From Phytoseiulus persimilis (taxonomy: Eukaryota; Arthropoda; Arachnida; Mesostigmata; Phytoseiidae), in NCBI GenBank assembly GCA_037576195.1, contig CM075104.1:7136775-7200774 (forward strand): a stretch of 64,000 nt of DNA, given 5' to 3'. Below the pieces are notes generated by a model that did not search any database, had not been told where the DNA came from, and saw nothing but the letters and a program-made list of their open reading frames with translations. Each line of letters begins with the position of its first letter. The stretch's first letter is position 1. Shown here in pieces: positions 1-10,752 of this stretch. The position numbers were made by a program, and so were the translations under genes.

Positions 1-6
1 TTGCAG

Positions 7-229
7 AACCAAGCCTCAAAATTCGGTTTTCGTGAGTCTCGAGAAGCTGCGCCGACACGAAGAGGACTTGGGAGAAGTTCGAGATATATGCAAACGCTGT
101 ATGATGCATCGCGAGGGTAACGTTAACGAATGCATATCTATCAACTGCCCTGTTCTCTTCCGAAGGATAACTCTGCAGGAAAGATATGATGCGGCACAGG
201 AACTGAGTATGATTCAGTACATGTTCTAA
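7..229 (+). CDS. REV3: DNA polymerase zeta catalytic subunit, C-terminal exon (partial)
   Basis: This is the last coding exon of a B-family DNA polymerase, most likely the catalytic subunit of polymerase zeta, which extends past DNA lesions during translesion synthesis in the nucleus. Seen: an acceptor-like ttgcag ends at base 6, and an open frame runs to TAA at 227-229. It holds a C-terminal metal-binding pair, CKRC, followed 11 residues later by a Cys and then by INCPVLF. The CPVLF signature after the last Cys and the final Phe match REV3L as I remember it. Polymerase delta instead has CPIFY near its end. In REV3 this Cys cluster lies at the site that binds the accessory subunits. Only the tail is present; the rest of the gene lies left of the window. 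The family call rests on about 65 residues, so polymerase delta is a weak alternative. Confidence 0.7.
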
Positions 230-260
230 TTCTGACTTCGTGGACGTAGTTTCGACTCCG

Positions 261-266
261 AATAAA
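261..266 (+). terminator. Poly(A) signal AATAAA of the REV3-like gene
   Basis: A canonical AATAAA lies 32 bases after the stop codon of the REV3-like exon, which implies a very short 3' UTR. No other copy is close by. Confidence 0.55.
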
Positions 267-2332
267 ATCCCAAATAGGGGACTCTGAGCGGTCATGCCAT
301 GAATTTTCTCCGCTTCCATCCCTCCATTTCGCGATGAATCATCTGCCGGATATTCGAAGAGTTAATTACCTGACATGGCCAGCCAATCGCACACTCGCTT
401 CCAGAACGATGACTCGTGGTAATGAATCTCATTCGTTGCTTTGATGAGAAGAGGTGATGATGGCACTGACGAATTGCCCCGATGTAAGTAGGTTGCGGAA
501 TAGATTCAAGGATCCAGTGCCCAGAGTGGAGACGGCATAGGAAATCAGAAGAAACTCATCTCTTCCCCCCTACGCAAACTTATCGTGATCCCTTCAACAC
601 CTAACCGGGCGAGGGATGCCGCACGAGCCGAAATGTGGCCCTGACTCTTTCCGCCGGTTTTCGCGCGGCTCTAACTCCATCAAGTATGGGATGGTGAACA
701 TCAAGAGTGGTTCTTTTCGGTTCATAGCGATGCGAACCTCTTCTGGAATTCCATAACTCCGAATGATCAGCCTAGCCCAGCTAGCACGTAGCGATGCGGG
801 TCGCGGCGCGGGTGCGGGCGCTCGACCTTGGATCGTGAGAAGTGCTCTGCTTGTTCAACATACAGCGCGCGGTTTCTCTGGTGCATCTTTCATTCTTGAA
901 ACTTCTTCAAAATGTTCTCGATTCCATAAGTCTCTCTCCAGGCCTTGACCTGAGGTAGTTGCGACTTCATGACCACAAATATTCCCTTAGTATCACCCAG
1001 ATGGATGCGCATTTCGTGCGCCGGTTCCTAACAAAGTCACAAATAATATCTCACTTTCGTGAAATTCGCAAGCCGAATTCTCCACTCGTTCGTTCCTCGA
1101 TACGGTACTCCGTTCTGGCTGTCTGTTTTGATGGTCAACCTCCCCTCGTCGGTGCGCTATCATTCGCCGAGTCATCGCTCCCAATTAGTCCATCCATTGG
1201 TCGTCGAAGATCATGTTACAGTGTTGAGAGTGAGACGAACGGAACGTTGTTCGGACGGTTGCTGGTTCGGTCCATCGGGCGGCTTGAACCTTGCGTCCAC
1301 TTGAGTCTGGAAAGTATACGGATGGGGCTTCCGGAGCTCGTTCACGCAACCATTTACATTCATTTTGGTCTTTCCGAACGTTGCCATACAATTGAGATCT
1401 TTGTCGGGGGCCAGCAACCTAGTTTGGTTTGGAAAGTGAATTCGGAATTCTTGGTGACCTGATCCTTGACCGCAGTCGTGATCCCATTAATCTGTAAAAT
1501 TCATTCCCCTCGATCATAGCAGTTTATTTCGAGCACGACCACGATCACCAGCACGACGGCGTTGTATGTTCTATCACGGTACGATTCGCAATCAGTGAGA
1601 CGTCGGGCTCATTATCATTCCAGGGGGAGCGACACAATGGCAGCGGAGCTCACTGTCATCTACCCCAAGGAGCTCCGACTGAATAGAAGACTTTCCAAAA
1701 GGCGTTCTTTACGTTTCAACACTATTCTCGAGTGGAGGATCCTCTTCGGAAGACGGTATTTATTCTTCCCCACAGGCAGGGATCGGCTCGATACGAGTCC
1801 CGATGTGACGCCTTGCACTGAGAGAGCGAACTCTTTTCTAGTTGGTTCGATGGGTCTCACGTGAACTGCGTAGTCAACGGCTGAGCAAGTGATCACCCAT
1901 CAAGCGGGGAAACACAACTGACGCTCTTCCGAGTCGAGGTCGGACCGTCAAGATGTTCGATCTTCTGTCGTTCGGACAATACCTTGCTTTTGCGACTCCG
2001 TTTTTCGTTTGTTTTCCTGTCTGCATCTTACCGAAATCGTTGCTGCTAAAGCGAGGAACAGATGCAGACCATTCATCGCGGTTCATGGATCAGTTTTCGC
2101 TCGTTCTGCAGACATAAAGAAGAACCTATCTCGTGACAAGAACAGTATCCCTCTGAAGGAAGAGCAGCGCTTCCCCCGAGCCAGAGTTCGAGTTCCGAGT
2201 AAGCGAGCACTAAAAGCTGTCGGCGGCTCCCGTCAATCTGACATTCTTCTTCCAATAGATGGGGGTGCTGTTTGATGACAGGTAACATACGGACAACGAA
2301 ACGTACGCCGTCACAATCTCCGCTGATTCATA
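267..2332. other. Intergenic stretch, nothing supportable
   Basis: I see no exon, repeat family or RNA gene I can defend. The longest open frame, 959-1462 on the + strand (167 codons), has an unremarkable composition and no family motif. It is within the length expected by chance in a window this size. Confidence 0.3.
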
Positions 2333-2788
2333 CCCGATGTGCCGAAACCGATTGCATCGAAAACCCCCGGGGACGAAAAAAAATCCCGTGGGGCGGAAAA
2401 CCCTTTCTCACGTTCTGATGGTCGAGCGGATCCTGCTGAGCTTCTTCTATGCACATCACAGCGTCTGAGAGACCGCACTTGTATACTTGTATGAGAAAGA
2501 AGAGACCAAGTGAATGATAAACTCGGGAACTGCGTATCCGAACGATGCCCGACTTGATCGCGAGCTGAGCTGGGTAAGTTACTGATCAGTCCCATACTGG
2601 GTATGTGGAAGGAGCCGCTTACGTCGAGGACCTTCTCAACATTGTAATCCCCGATTCGCCGTACCATCGAAACGAGAGGAAGGACTTTCGGCCGGAACGG
2701 GATTTTTTTTCGGCTCTTAGAGTTTTCGTTGGAACGAGTTTTTTTTTCGGGCTCCCGGTTTTCCGGGAAATAACTTCGGCACATCGGG
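2333..2788. mobile_element. Small fold-back (inverted-repeat) element
   Basis: The left arm (about 2333-2424) and the right arm (about 2650-2788) are inverted copies. Shared blocks in order are the outer TTCGGCACATCGGG (right 2775-2788, complement at left 2333-2346), a GGTTTT block, and GGGATTTTTTTTCG with the AC-rich segment inside it. The right arm is longer by an internal insertion. The spacer of roughly 225 bp has no open frame of note. This looks like a non-autonomous DNA element or MITE. No clear target-site duplication is visible and the superfamily is unknown. Confidence 0.5.
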
Positions 2789-3239
2789 AAGACACCTCTC
2801 TGCTAAATTGAGGAGGGAGATCGTGAGCCCTCGGTTGCCACAAGTTCGGCACGGTTCCGTTCTCGGGACGGAAAACTTCGTGTATGCTGACAATGCTGAC
2901 AAGCTCCCTAAAAATAACGCATCCAATGGATTTCTCTCTGGGGTTTGATTCTGTATCTTATAACCCTACATGACGCCATATGAGCGGGCATGTCATCGTC
3001 CAAACGCTTTGTCCGCCACCGAGGTATGGGAGAAAAATTCCAGCTGCCCATGTACTTGACGAGAGATGTCGACTTCGCTGACAAGGAGGCGCGGTTCCGA
3101 GGTAAGACATGCCCTAATTCAGCCAAGGATATGAGAATCTGAAAGCTCAATTTGGTAAAGACTCGTGCTCATAAGCAAGTCCATTTGTGTTCGGTGCAGA
3201 GCTGCTTCTCAACGAGAGCGGAATTCGTCCGCATACATA

Positions 3240-3265
3240 CACTGAAGGAAATGCTTTTAGAATCA
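3240..3265 (+). repeat. Left terminal inverted repeat of the Tc3-like element
   Basis: This 26-bp end starts CACTGAAGG just inside the flanking TA and runs to AGAATCA. It matches the right end at 23 of 26 positions in inverted orientation and is the presumed outer transposase-binding and cleavage site. Confidence 0.8.
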
Positions 3266-3420
3266 GGCGGAAATTTCTACGAATTCATGCACCACATGGG
3301 AAACCCTCGGATCAAACCTCGTGTGGGAGTCAAGTCGAGAGGAGAAAGATGTCTCAAGGCTTTGGAGTGACCCCCAGATTCTTCTCAACGAGGAAGATTC
3401 ATGAACAGCGAAAATCGGCC

Positions 3421-3440
3421 GGAATCAAATTTTAGAATCA
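3421..3440 (+). repeat. Inner direct repeat, left end of the Tc3-like element
   Basis: A diverged second copy of the terminal repeat core, sharing TTTTAGAATCA and a leading GGAA, lies 174 bp inside the outer copy. It is the likely second transposase-binding site. Confidence 0.5.
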
Positions 3441-3489
3441 AATCGATTTTCGATCACTCTATCTGATCGGAAGACACATCAAAGGCTTC

Positions 3490-4556
3490 TCAATGGTTTA
3501 TCTGTTTTCCCTTTCTCGAAATGACCTGGAACACGCGATCTGGCATGGAAGAGATGAGATTATCAATTGTTTCTTGCCCAATACTGCTCCAAGCATTCAC
3601 TATGCCTCTTTTCAGTTCATCCACATTTTCGAATCGCCTGTTTTCCGTGTGTAACCGCCGAGCGACGATGCCCCAGAGGTTCTCCATGGGATTCAAGTCA
3701 GGGCTGCACGCTGGCCACTTGAGAACCTTGATCCTCTTGGACTTCAACCATCGATTTGTACTCGAGCTGGCATGCACAGATGCATTATCATGTTGAAATA
3801 TCAGTTTGAGGGGGCGGAACCTCCTCAAAAAAGGTAAAAGATGAGAATCTAGCACCCCTTGATATTCTATGGAATCCTTTCTTGATGAGGGAAACGCTAG
3901 TTCCACTTTCCCCACGGACCCAAAGCAACCCCAACACATGACCAATCCTCCCCCGAAATTGCGTCGCGAAAAGATCATTGGTTCCTCCCTTAAATCGCTC
4001 CAGTAGTGATTGAAGCCGTCCGGGCCGTCGAGGGAGAACTTTTTTTCATCGCTGAAGGGAACCTATGGAAGTGGAGTGTCTCAAATGCAAGCAAAGAAAC
4101 TCTATATGATTCGACAGGATTCTCCAACAACGATCCTACCGTTTTCCACCTTCGTGTCATATTTTCTTTCGCAAAAATCAGCCGAGCATCAATGTGAGAA
4201 TGTTTCAAGGTCGGCGCGCGCCTCATTCTCGCCGATCGGAGGTGTTCTTGCTCATTGATGACCTGACGAATGCGCCTCGGAGTCACACTAAGTTCAAGAT
4301 CTCGTCTGATCTGCGTACTCGAACGTGTTGAGTTTGACGCAGCGCGGCAAATGCGCCTCTTATCGGCCGGCGAAAGCTTGGACTTTACTCCGCGCTTCTT
4401 TTTACGGTTGTAGAGATCTGGGTTCTTGAGATAACTTGACACAACTTTTTGCGAACGCTTGGTTTTAGCTCCGATAGCTCTATGTGTCAGACCACATTCG
4501 AAAAATGCATCGATCTTCGATTTTTCTTCACCGGTCAAACTGTTCGCCCTCGGCAT
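3490..4556 (-). CDS. Tc3-like transposase with one 77-bp intron
   Basis: This DDE transposase cuts and pastes its own element at TA sites. There are two exons: 4556-4140 (139 codons) and 4062-3490 (190 codons plus stop). The 77-bp segment 4139-4063 has GT and AG ends, lies between codons, and would otherwise break the frame. Removing it joins TRRWKT to VPFSDEKKF, the usual Tc3 context. The product is 329 residues. The N-terminus starts MPRANSLTGEE with paired helix-turn-helix regions. The catalytic triad falls at D144 (FSDEKK), D231 (QHDNASVH) and E266 (PDLNPMENLW), a DD34E spacing. Both the length and the residue numbers equal those I recall for C. elegans Tc3A. The C-terminus ends in GKQINH, again Tc3-like. 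The alternative reading is an intronless transposase broken by a 77-bp insertion, but the exact splice ends and restored numbering favour an intron. Confidence 0.85.
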
Positions 4557-4622
4557 CGCTCACACCCAACGATCGACCCAACTTCGTTGTCTCCGTAGCC
4601 ATAAAACTGCTGATTCTATCAG

Positions 4623-4641
4623 TGATTCTAAAAGCATTTCC
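4623..4641 (-). repeat. Inner direct repeat, right end of the Tc3-like element
   Basis: TGATTCTAAAAGCATTTCC repeats the outer right site at 4796-4814 with one change. It lies 173 bp inside it, mirroring the spacing at the left end. It is the likely second transposase-binding site. Confidence 0.65.
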
Positions 4642-4795
4642 GGGCAGAAACCGGGAATCGTACTTCTTCTTTCTCATGGGCTCTCAGAATTCCGTCTGCC
4701 ATCCTCGAAATTTCTTCTCTATATTATAGTCTCTGGCATGCGAAATAACAGACGAGAGCTCCCAACGATTGTTGGAAAAATACAGAAAAGTCGAG

Positions 4796-4821
4796 TGATT
4801 CTAAAAGCGTTTCCTCGAGTG
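4796..4821 (-). repeat. Right terminal inverted repeat of the Tc3-like element
   Basis: Read on the minus strand, this 26-bp end starts CACTCGAGG next to the flanking TA and ends AGAATCA. It differs from the left end at three positions. Confidence 0.8.
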
Positions 4822-4823
4822 TA

Positions 4824-7800
4824 GCACACGCGGCCATCGTTGGGCCATGGAGCTGATCTTCAATCAGTCAGCGAATTCCTATATCGCTGGCACGATGAAT
4901 TCACGCACCTCTTCACCTCGATGAAACGTTTGGTTGCACGTCATGTTCGTCGAACTCATGATATCATTCGTGAAAGAGATGGGTGCTCTTATGGCACGTC
5001 TACCCATTGGACAACTCGGAAAACTTTTCCTTCCGCAGGCTGGGGAGCCGGCATGCATCGATCAGGGAACTTCGAATGGGCATCAGAATCACTTAGCGCT
5101 GTTAGAGTGTGCCTCCACAAAATGCTCCCACACATTTCGTATTTTGTAGCCCACAACCCGATTCTGAATTGATCGTTGATCGAGACGGCAGACTCGATGA
5201 TTGTAGGAGTTTGTTCCACGGGATCAACGGCCAAGTTAGGCAACCAGAACGGTTTGGGTCGAAATCCCAGAAACCCGAAACACCGAAAACCGAGATGCCG
5301 AACGCCCTGAATCCCAGACAACCGGAATACCGAAACTTGTTATGCGACCTCGGAAGCCAGCTGACACTTCTATTTCGAGCGCTGAGCACAGTCATGCTAG
5401 AATATAATTATTGTCTCCTGGCTCTTCCGTGTTCTCATTCCACGCAGACGGCTAGAAGCGGTACCAGAGCTTCCTCCTAGTCAACGGGTACCATGAGCGT
5501 ATTCTGAGAGTCTGACAAACATCCATCCATGATTCTGGCTGGTAGCTGAGCCTAGATCCGTAGTGTCCATGCTCCAGGACAAGCAGACCTCCGTCAGATC
5601 GTCGCTTGTCTTTGAATCCTCGGTGCTGCCTCACCTTGAACGTGAGCCTTGCGCTCGGAAGTTTCAAGCCCGAAAGTCTCAAGTGTTTCGAGCTTTTGGC
5701 ACGTGCAATATCATCCTCGCGCAGCGAGTCATTGTAACTCCGCTTCATAAATTCGGGCTTATATTCTCATAACTCATGGCACCTCAAGGTTAGCGAGCAA
5801 GTCGGTCCACTCTAAGCAGCGTCCTTGAGCGGGAAACTGAGAACACGGTACTCATTCCTTTTCTCCCGGAACGACCTAGAGGAAACTGGACCCGAAAAAC
5901 TCACAGCTTTGGCTCGTTTGGAAACTCTGATTGAAATCCGACTCGTTTTGGAATCTATCAGAGCACCTCAGTGAACGCTGAGACCCAGAACTCTCCCGAT
6001 TCGCTTCTGACTCGAAGTATTAGAGCATGTACCTGTCGACAGTCACGGTATTGCCTCAAGACCTCGCGCAGAACCATTCTCCTCCCGGTGATGGCTCTAA
6101 CTTTTCTCGATATCCTCGACCTTCTGGGGAGGTTCCTGCAAGCCACGTAACCATTCTTGGTGCGTCGACTATGCTCCATCGTGAAGAGGTTTACCAGCGA
6201 AAACCTTGCCATCACCTTCGTTCGCACTCCGCGAAAGCCACCAAGCGGCCTGAGCTGTCTCACGTTCATCTCCGGAGTTGGACTCCGTAGCAGAAACGGG
6301 ACTGCTCATCGAGGAGAGTAAGGACACGTTTCTTCAAGTCTCCGAACGTCTTGCTTTTCACCAGTTTTGGCCCGAGCTCACTAGAATCGACGATTCGCGT
6401 CCACAGCCGAACTCTCGCACTCTAACTTACGAATGGTCTGGGACGAGAGACGCTCGAGGATTAACGAATGTGGGCGAAACTACCTTCTCTGGGATTGGCT
6501 CTCATTGGTTCTCATCCTCCACTATTTCCCCTGAGGATCTCCCTCGGAGTTCGAGTGGCGGGAAAGTGGGAGCCGTGAAATGGGGATGATGACACGGAGT
6601 GGGGGCTCCCGTTAGAAGAGAAGATAAAAGCATCTATACCCGGCATCGGACGCATTCCAGCCCGATCGACAGGCCTGGTTCTCCATCTCCTTATCATGGC
6701 TGGAATCTTCAACACCGCCGGTGCTGCCGAAGCGTCAACTACAGTTCACAAGAGATGCGAGTGACGAGAAAGGAACCGGACTAATTGAATTAATTTCTAG
6801 TCGCAATCGAATCATGCTCCGCTGATCGGGAACATGTTATCCATTGGGCATTGGATCCCCTGCCTCGCTCAAACGATCGCTTGTCTCAAGGCAGACGGAG
6901 TAGAAGGGGTCGCTACGATGTTCGATTTCTATAGAAATGGAAAAATATTCGCGATGAAGCCGATACGAAAGGGTTTCATTCGCACTGTTACTGAACGAAG
7001 TCCGTCTCGCGTGGAAATATTGATGAAAGCGCTTAAAAAAAAAAAACGAAATATTCAACGAACAACATCTTGAAAATCTTCTCTGAGACAGCATCAGTCA
7101 CCAATGGCGAGTGGAGCACGTTTTGCGATCCCCAGCCCGTCGGAGTTCGGTTGCAGACCAAAACGTTCAAGGACCTTACCGACCCCGAGTGTCCGAACCG
7201 AGGATACTTACTCTCTCCTCATGTCCGCGATTGATTCGAGTCGGAGAACCGATACTCGGTGAATTTTGACGCGAAAATTTCTAGAGTGGCAGTTACTACT
7301 TCTCGATAGTCAATTCTGACGAGGGAGTCTTTTTGTGCCCAGAGTGGCCCACCAGCGACACCGCTGCGTCGCCCGAACTAGTCGGTAGAACTTTTACCTG
7401 AATCAGCGTCAGTCCATTCTATATCTTCGTATTCCAAACCGAAAATTATCAAGACTAACGTAGCCTCTCTGAACCGTTCCTCCAAATGAGTCGATGACTG
7501 CGCGGTGAAATCTGCAGTACCGCCGCAGCATGTCGGACGGCGTGAAAGCTAGTTGAGGGCAACACAGGGGAACACGATGGTTTTCTTTTATCGTCAGTAC
7601 GCTGTGATGCCTCTGTCTGGTTCCCGAGATTCGATTGATCTCCGATATCGTCTGCACTAAGCGCTTTTGAGCAACCTTGAGGCGCGCTCAACAGCTTCTC
7701 GTGAATGACTCAGGATCACGGATTCCTGATTTCATATCGAGTGTCACGACTGTGAGCCACGATCAGTTCTCGCTAGCAAGGCGCGCATGATCTGGAAAAT

Positions 7801-10477
7801 ACACTTGATAGTCTTACATGAGTGGTAGGTGTTAAGCCCCGGTGTTTTTCTCCGTACCGATACGAAGGTCCGCGAAACCGCGTGAGCTTTTTCGTACAGT
7901 TCGTGCCGGTCACTATGGGAAATCGGAGTGATGATCCGTTTCAGCCCATCAGCATAAAATCGATCCTTCGTGATGCTGAATTAATCTAGAAATCGATCAG
8001 GCTCCGTGTCACTCACTCGGCAATTGAGTGAATCATTGTCCTTGCATCCACGGCTAACGATGTGAAGCAACGCGAGCGATTCTCCTCTTGCCGAAAGCTC
8101 AAACAAGTTGGGGTCACCACGGGCAAGCTCGCGTCGCTCCCTGTTTGTCGAAAGATTATTATGAACGGCTCAGAATCGTTTTCTGTTATTCGGCGAACAG
8201 CTCAAAACTTCGATACTCTAACAGCTCTGAGCTCAATCGTCAGATCGGTTTCAGCGCTGAAAGTTGCTCAGCCCTCTTTCCGGCCGCAAACTGCAAGAGG
8301 CGTCGGGTTCTGCCTCTTGATCGGGCCTTTACGCGACGGCGGGTCAAGCGAGGATCTGATTGCTAGAAAACGAGCGCGCATCCCCTGTAACAATGGGCCG
8401 TGTATGAAGTTTCTAACTCGATCAAGGTCAGAGCCGAAGATGGCTGTTTCGATGACCGCTGTGTCGGACGGAACAGATCCGATACAGATCTTTCAGCCAA
8501 GTCAAGTGGTGTTTGGTGGCGTGTTTTTCTCATCAAAGCTGGAGGCGATCGGAGGGTTCCACGACGCACGTCAGGTCAAGCTGGATTCGAACCGAATAAT
8601 TTTCAAGGCCTCCCCGGGTTTCGACTGAAATGCCGCGAGGGGACTGGAATCGTGTTTTGATTCCGCCGAACGCTGGTACGGAAGCTCGGACGTCTTCTAT
8701 GAGCTTGAACTTCGATCACGAGAATTCGGCGTGGATTTCTTCCGACGGATAATCGTCTAGGAGTTCGTCTGATCGAGTCTGGACTTAGAAGCCTTCGAAT
8801 CATCCAGAAGCAATGTAAAAGTTCATGATCCAATCACTGCGTTCGATACAGCAGCGCTAGAGCCATCTCTGTTTTGGGGCACAGTTCCTGAGGAATAAAA
8901 ATTCTTGGACATTTCGCATTCTGAAACTCGCGCGGCGCGATCTTCGCCACTAGAAACTCGGATGGGCGACATGGCAATGGCAGCAGACGAACGTTGACGC
9001 CACATGATCGATCGTTTGGCTTCGATGCTTCATTGCGGTTTCAATTCTCGATGTTGTGCTGCAATATCCGAATTCGGTGACGCATGACAAACTTCACACC
9101 AGACACCGAAATGGTGAATATTTCACTTTCTTTTACACAGCGCGAGAGATGAACTACAAAACTCGGGACTGCGAAATTCGGGGAGTGGAAACAAAGATGA
9201 AATACGCCCCGTAATGAAGCTATACGCTCGATGCGGTCAGGGTATCGTTCAATCCATTCCATCTGGGAAGGGGGGAATCCCATGAGTGGGGATGTGGATG
9301 ACTTCGGGGATCGAGCAATGTTGTAGCAAACCCCGTAGGAGCACTAGCGAGCTCTGGCACGACCATCTTGTGCTGTCAGCATTCAATTGAATCCGTTAGT
9401 AATATTCCAACAGACCAGCGTGACCATCGATATTCCAACCTCCTGGAAGCCGCTCGCGAATCGGAGGCTGCCCGTCCTGTGGTGGGAAACGACTCTTGAA
9501 TGCCCTCACCCGGGTCCGTCAGTTTGAAGGATATGCTCAATCATTGTAGATCGTTCGGAGTTACCCATCTATTAGACACCCTATGTGTGATGGAATGCTT
9601 ACAGCACACTCCCAAAAAATTGACCACAGCGAAGGAACGTGGTGCGTTTCGTTTCTGGAACCGCTTGGGCGCCCCACGGTGGTTGAAGAGAGGACTCGAG
9701 GCGTTTGCGCTGAGCCCCTGTGCTCGCTCGTTGTGAAACGGAGACGCATTCGGCGAGAGACACCAAGTTTCAGTGGTCCGTCCCGTTGTACATCTTTTAA
9801 AGCGATGTCATCACGTTTTTGTACTGTCTCGGCCGCATTGTTTGCAGTGACAAGCAAATTGTTTGTTAGATGGTGGCTTCGTTCGGGGCTGCCTGGTAAC
9901 GAACCATTATTCATTCTGATTTGCTTGCTCGATTGCTGTAATCTGGGTGCTATCGCAACACGGGAAGAAAAACGAAGATCCCTCCGCTCCGAACAATGAT
10001 TTTCCATGTGGAATTTTGAGTCGTTGACCGAAATATATTGACTTCTGGAGTTTCAAGCCCCGATTTCTGTCTAGATTCTCACCCTGAGCATCTATGAGAT
10101 CCTTTCCGGTTACGTTAGCCCCATCCGGGCTCCTGGACGCTGGATGAGTTGTGAGGTTCCACTTTATTTGCTCCAGCCCGAGAACGACGAGAAAGCACGG
10201 GATATCTTCCGCACTACTCGGCGCAACTCGGGATGCTTGGCGAGACGGCTCACCACCCTTTGAGTGCAGCGCGATCCTCGGTCGGTGGAGGAAAGGCTCC
10301 ATCAAGTAAATTGAATTGGTCTGATGCAGAGCATCGCAACGGCGGCTGTGTTTGAATGTCGCCTTTCGGATGATTATGATATTCCGGATGAAAAGATGAT
10401 TATGATTATGACTGCTCCAACAAGAACAGATTGGTCACAGTGTATGAGAACTCCTCGTTCCACAGCAGCGGCACCGA
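4824..10477. other. Intergenic stretch with no supportable gene
   Basis: Apart from a short repetitive patch at 5240-5345 nothing stands out. Frames such as 8062-8628 (+, 188 codons) are about as long as chance would give and show no family motif. A perfect pol III B-box-like GGTTCGAATCC occurs on the minus strand near 8583-8593, but no A box accompanies it. Confidence 0.3.
5240..5345. repeat. Degenerate CCGAAA-type short repeat
   Basis: The patch is built from many near-copies of a short CCGAAA or CCCAGAA unit spaced 7 to 9 bp apart (for example cccgaaacaccgaaaaccg). It resembles the arm of the fold-back element at 2.3 kb, which may mean a decayed relative of that element. Function is unknown. 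Confidence 0.4.
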
Positions 10478-10752
10478 TCAGATGACCACTCGTTGAGTTG
10501 CATCTGGTTCGCTGGAAGCGTTCCAGGCAACAGTATGCGACCTTTTATCAGCGGTATGATCACAAGCTTCGTTTGACCCAATGTGCGTCGACCCGCTCAC
10601 GATTTGTACATCGTTTCGCTTAGATCCATCCATTTGACAACGACGATGATGATGATGGCGTTGAGAACGATGACGAACAACAATGAGCAACAATACCAAT
10701 ATCGACATCAACAGCAACCCTGGATTTGAGAAGAAGGCGGCGCTACCGAATA
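10478..10752 (-). CDS. Possible terminal exon of a single-pass membrane protein
   Basis: An open frame of about 90 codons on the minus strand begins after an acceptor-like TTGGAAGCAG and ends at a stop at 10478. It encodes a strongly hydrophobic helix (NPGLLLMSILVLLLIVV) followed at once by a basic, His-rich stretch and then a polar tail. That is the layout of a membrane anchor plus cytoplasmic tail. Part of the basic segment is encoded by a simple ATG/CAT-type repeat, so a chance frame is possible. No upstream exon was found and no family is recognised. Confidence 0.2.

Larger units (their letters stand above)
3240..4821 (-). mobile_element. Tc3-like DNA transposon (Tc1/mariner superfamily), apparently complete
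   Basis: The 1582-bp element is flanked by TA on both sides (3238-3239 and 4822-4823), the target duplication expected of Tc1/mariner. Its ends are 26-bp terminal inverted repeats that match at 23 positions. Each end has a second, internal copy of the repeat core about 174 bp inside the outer one. This is the IR/DR layout of Tc3-type elements with two transposase sites per end. A single transposase gene fills the middle on the minus strand. All expected parts are present, so the copy may be young and could be autonomous. Activity is not shown by sequence alone. Confidence 0.85.

Noticed and set aside
3490-4556. The Tc3-like transposase as two separate or broken reading frames.
   Set aside because: The apparent break is exactly spanned by a GT-AG segment at a codon boundary. 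Removing it restores the length and catalytic residue numbers expected for Tc3.
8583-8593. A perfect B-box GGTTCGAATCC on the minus strand.
   Set aside because: There is no A box upstream and no cloverleaf, so a chance match.
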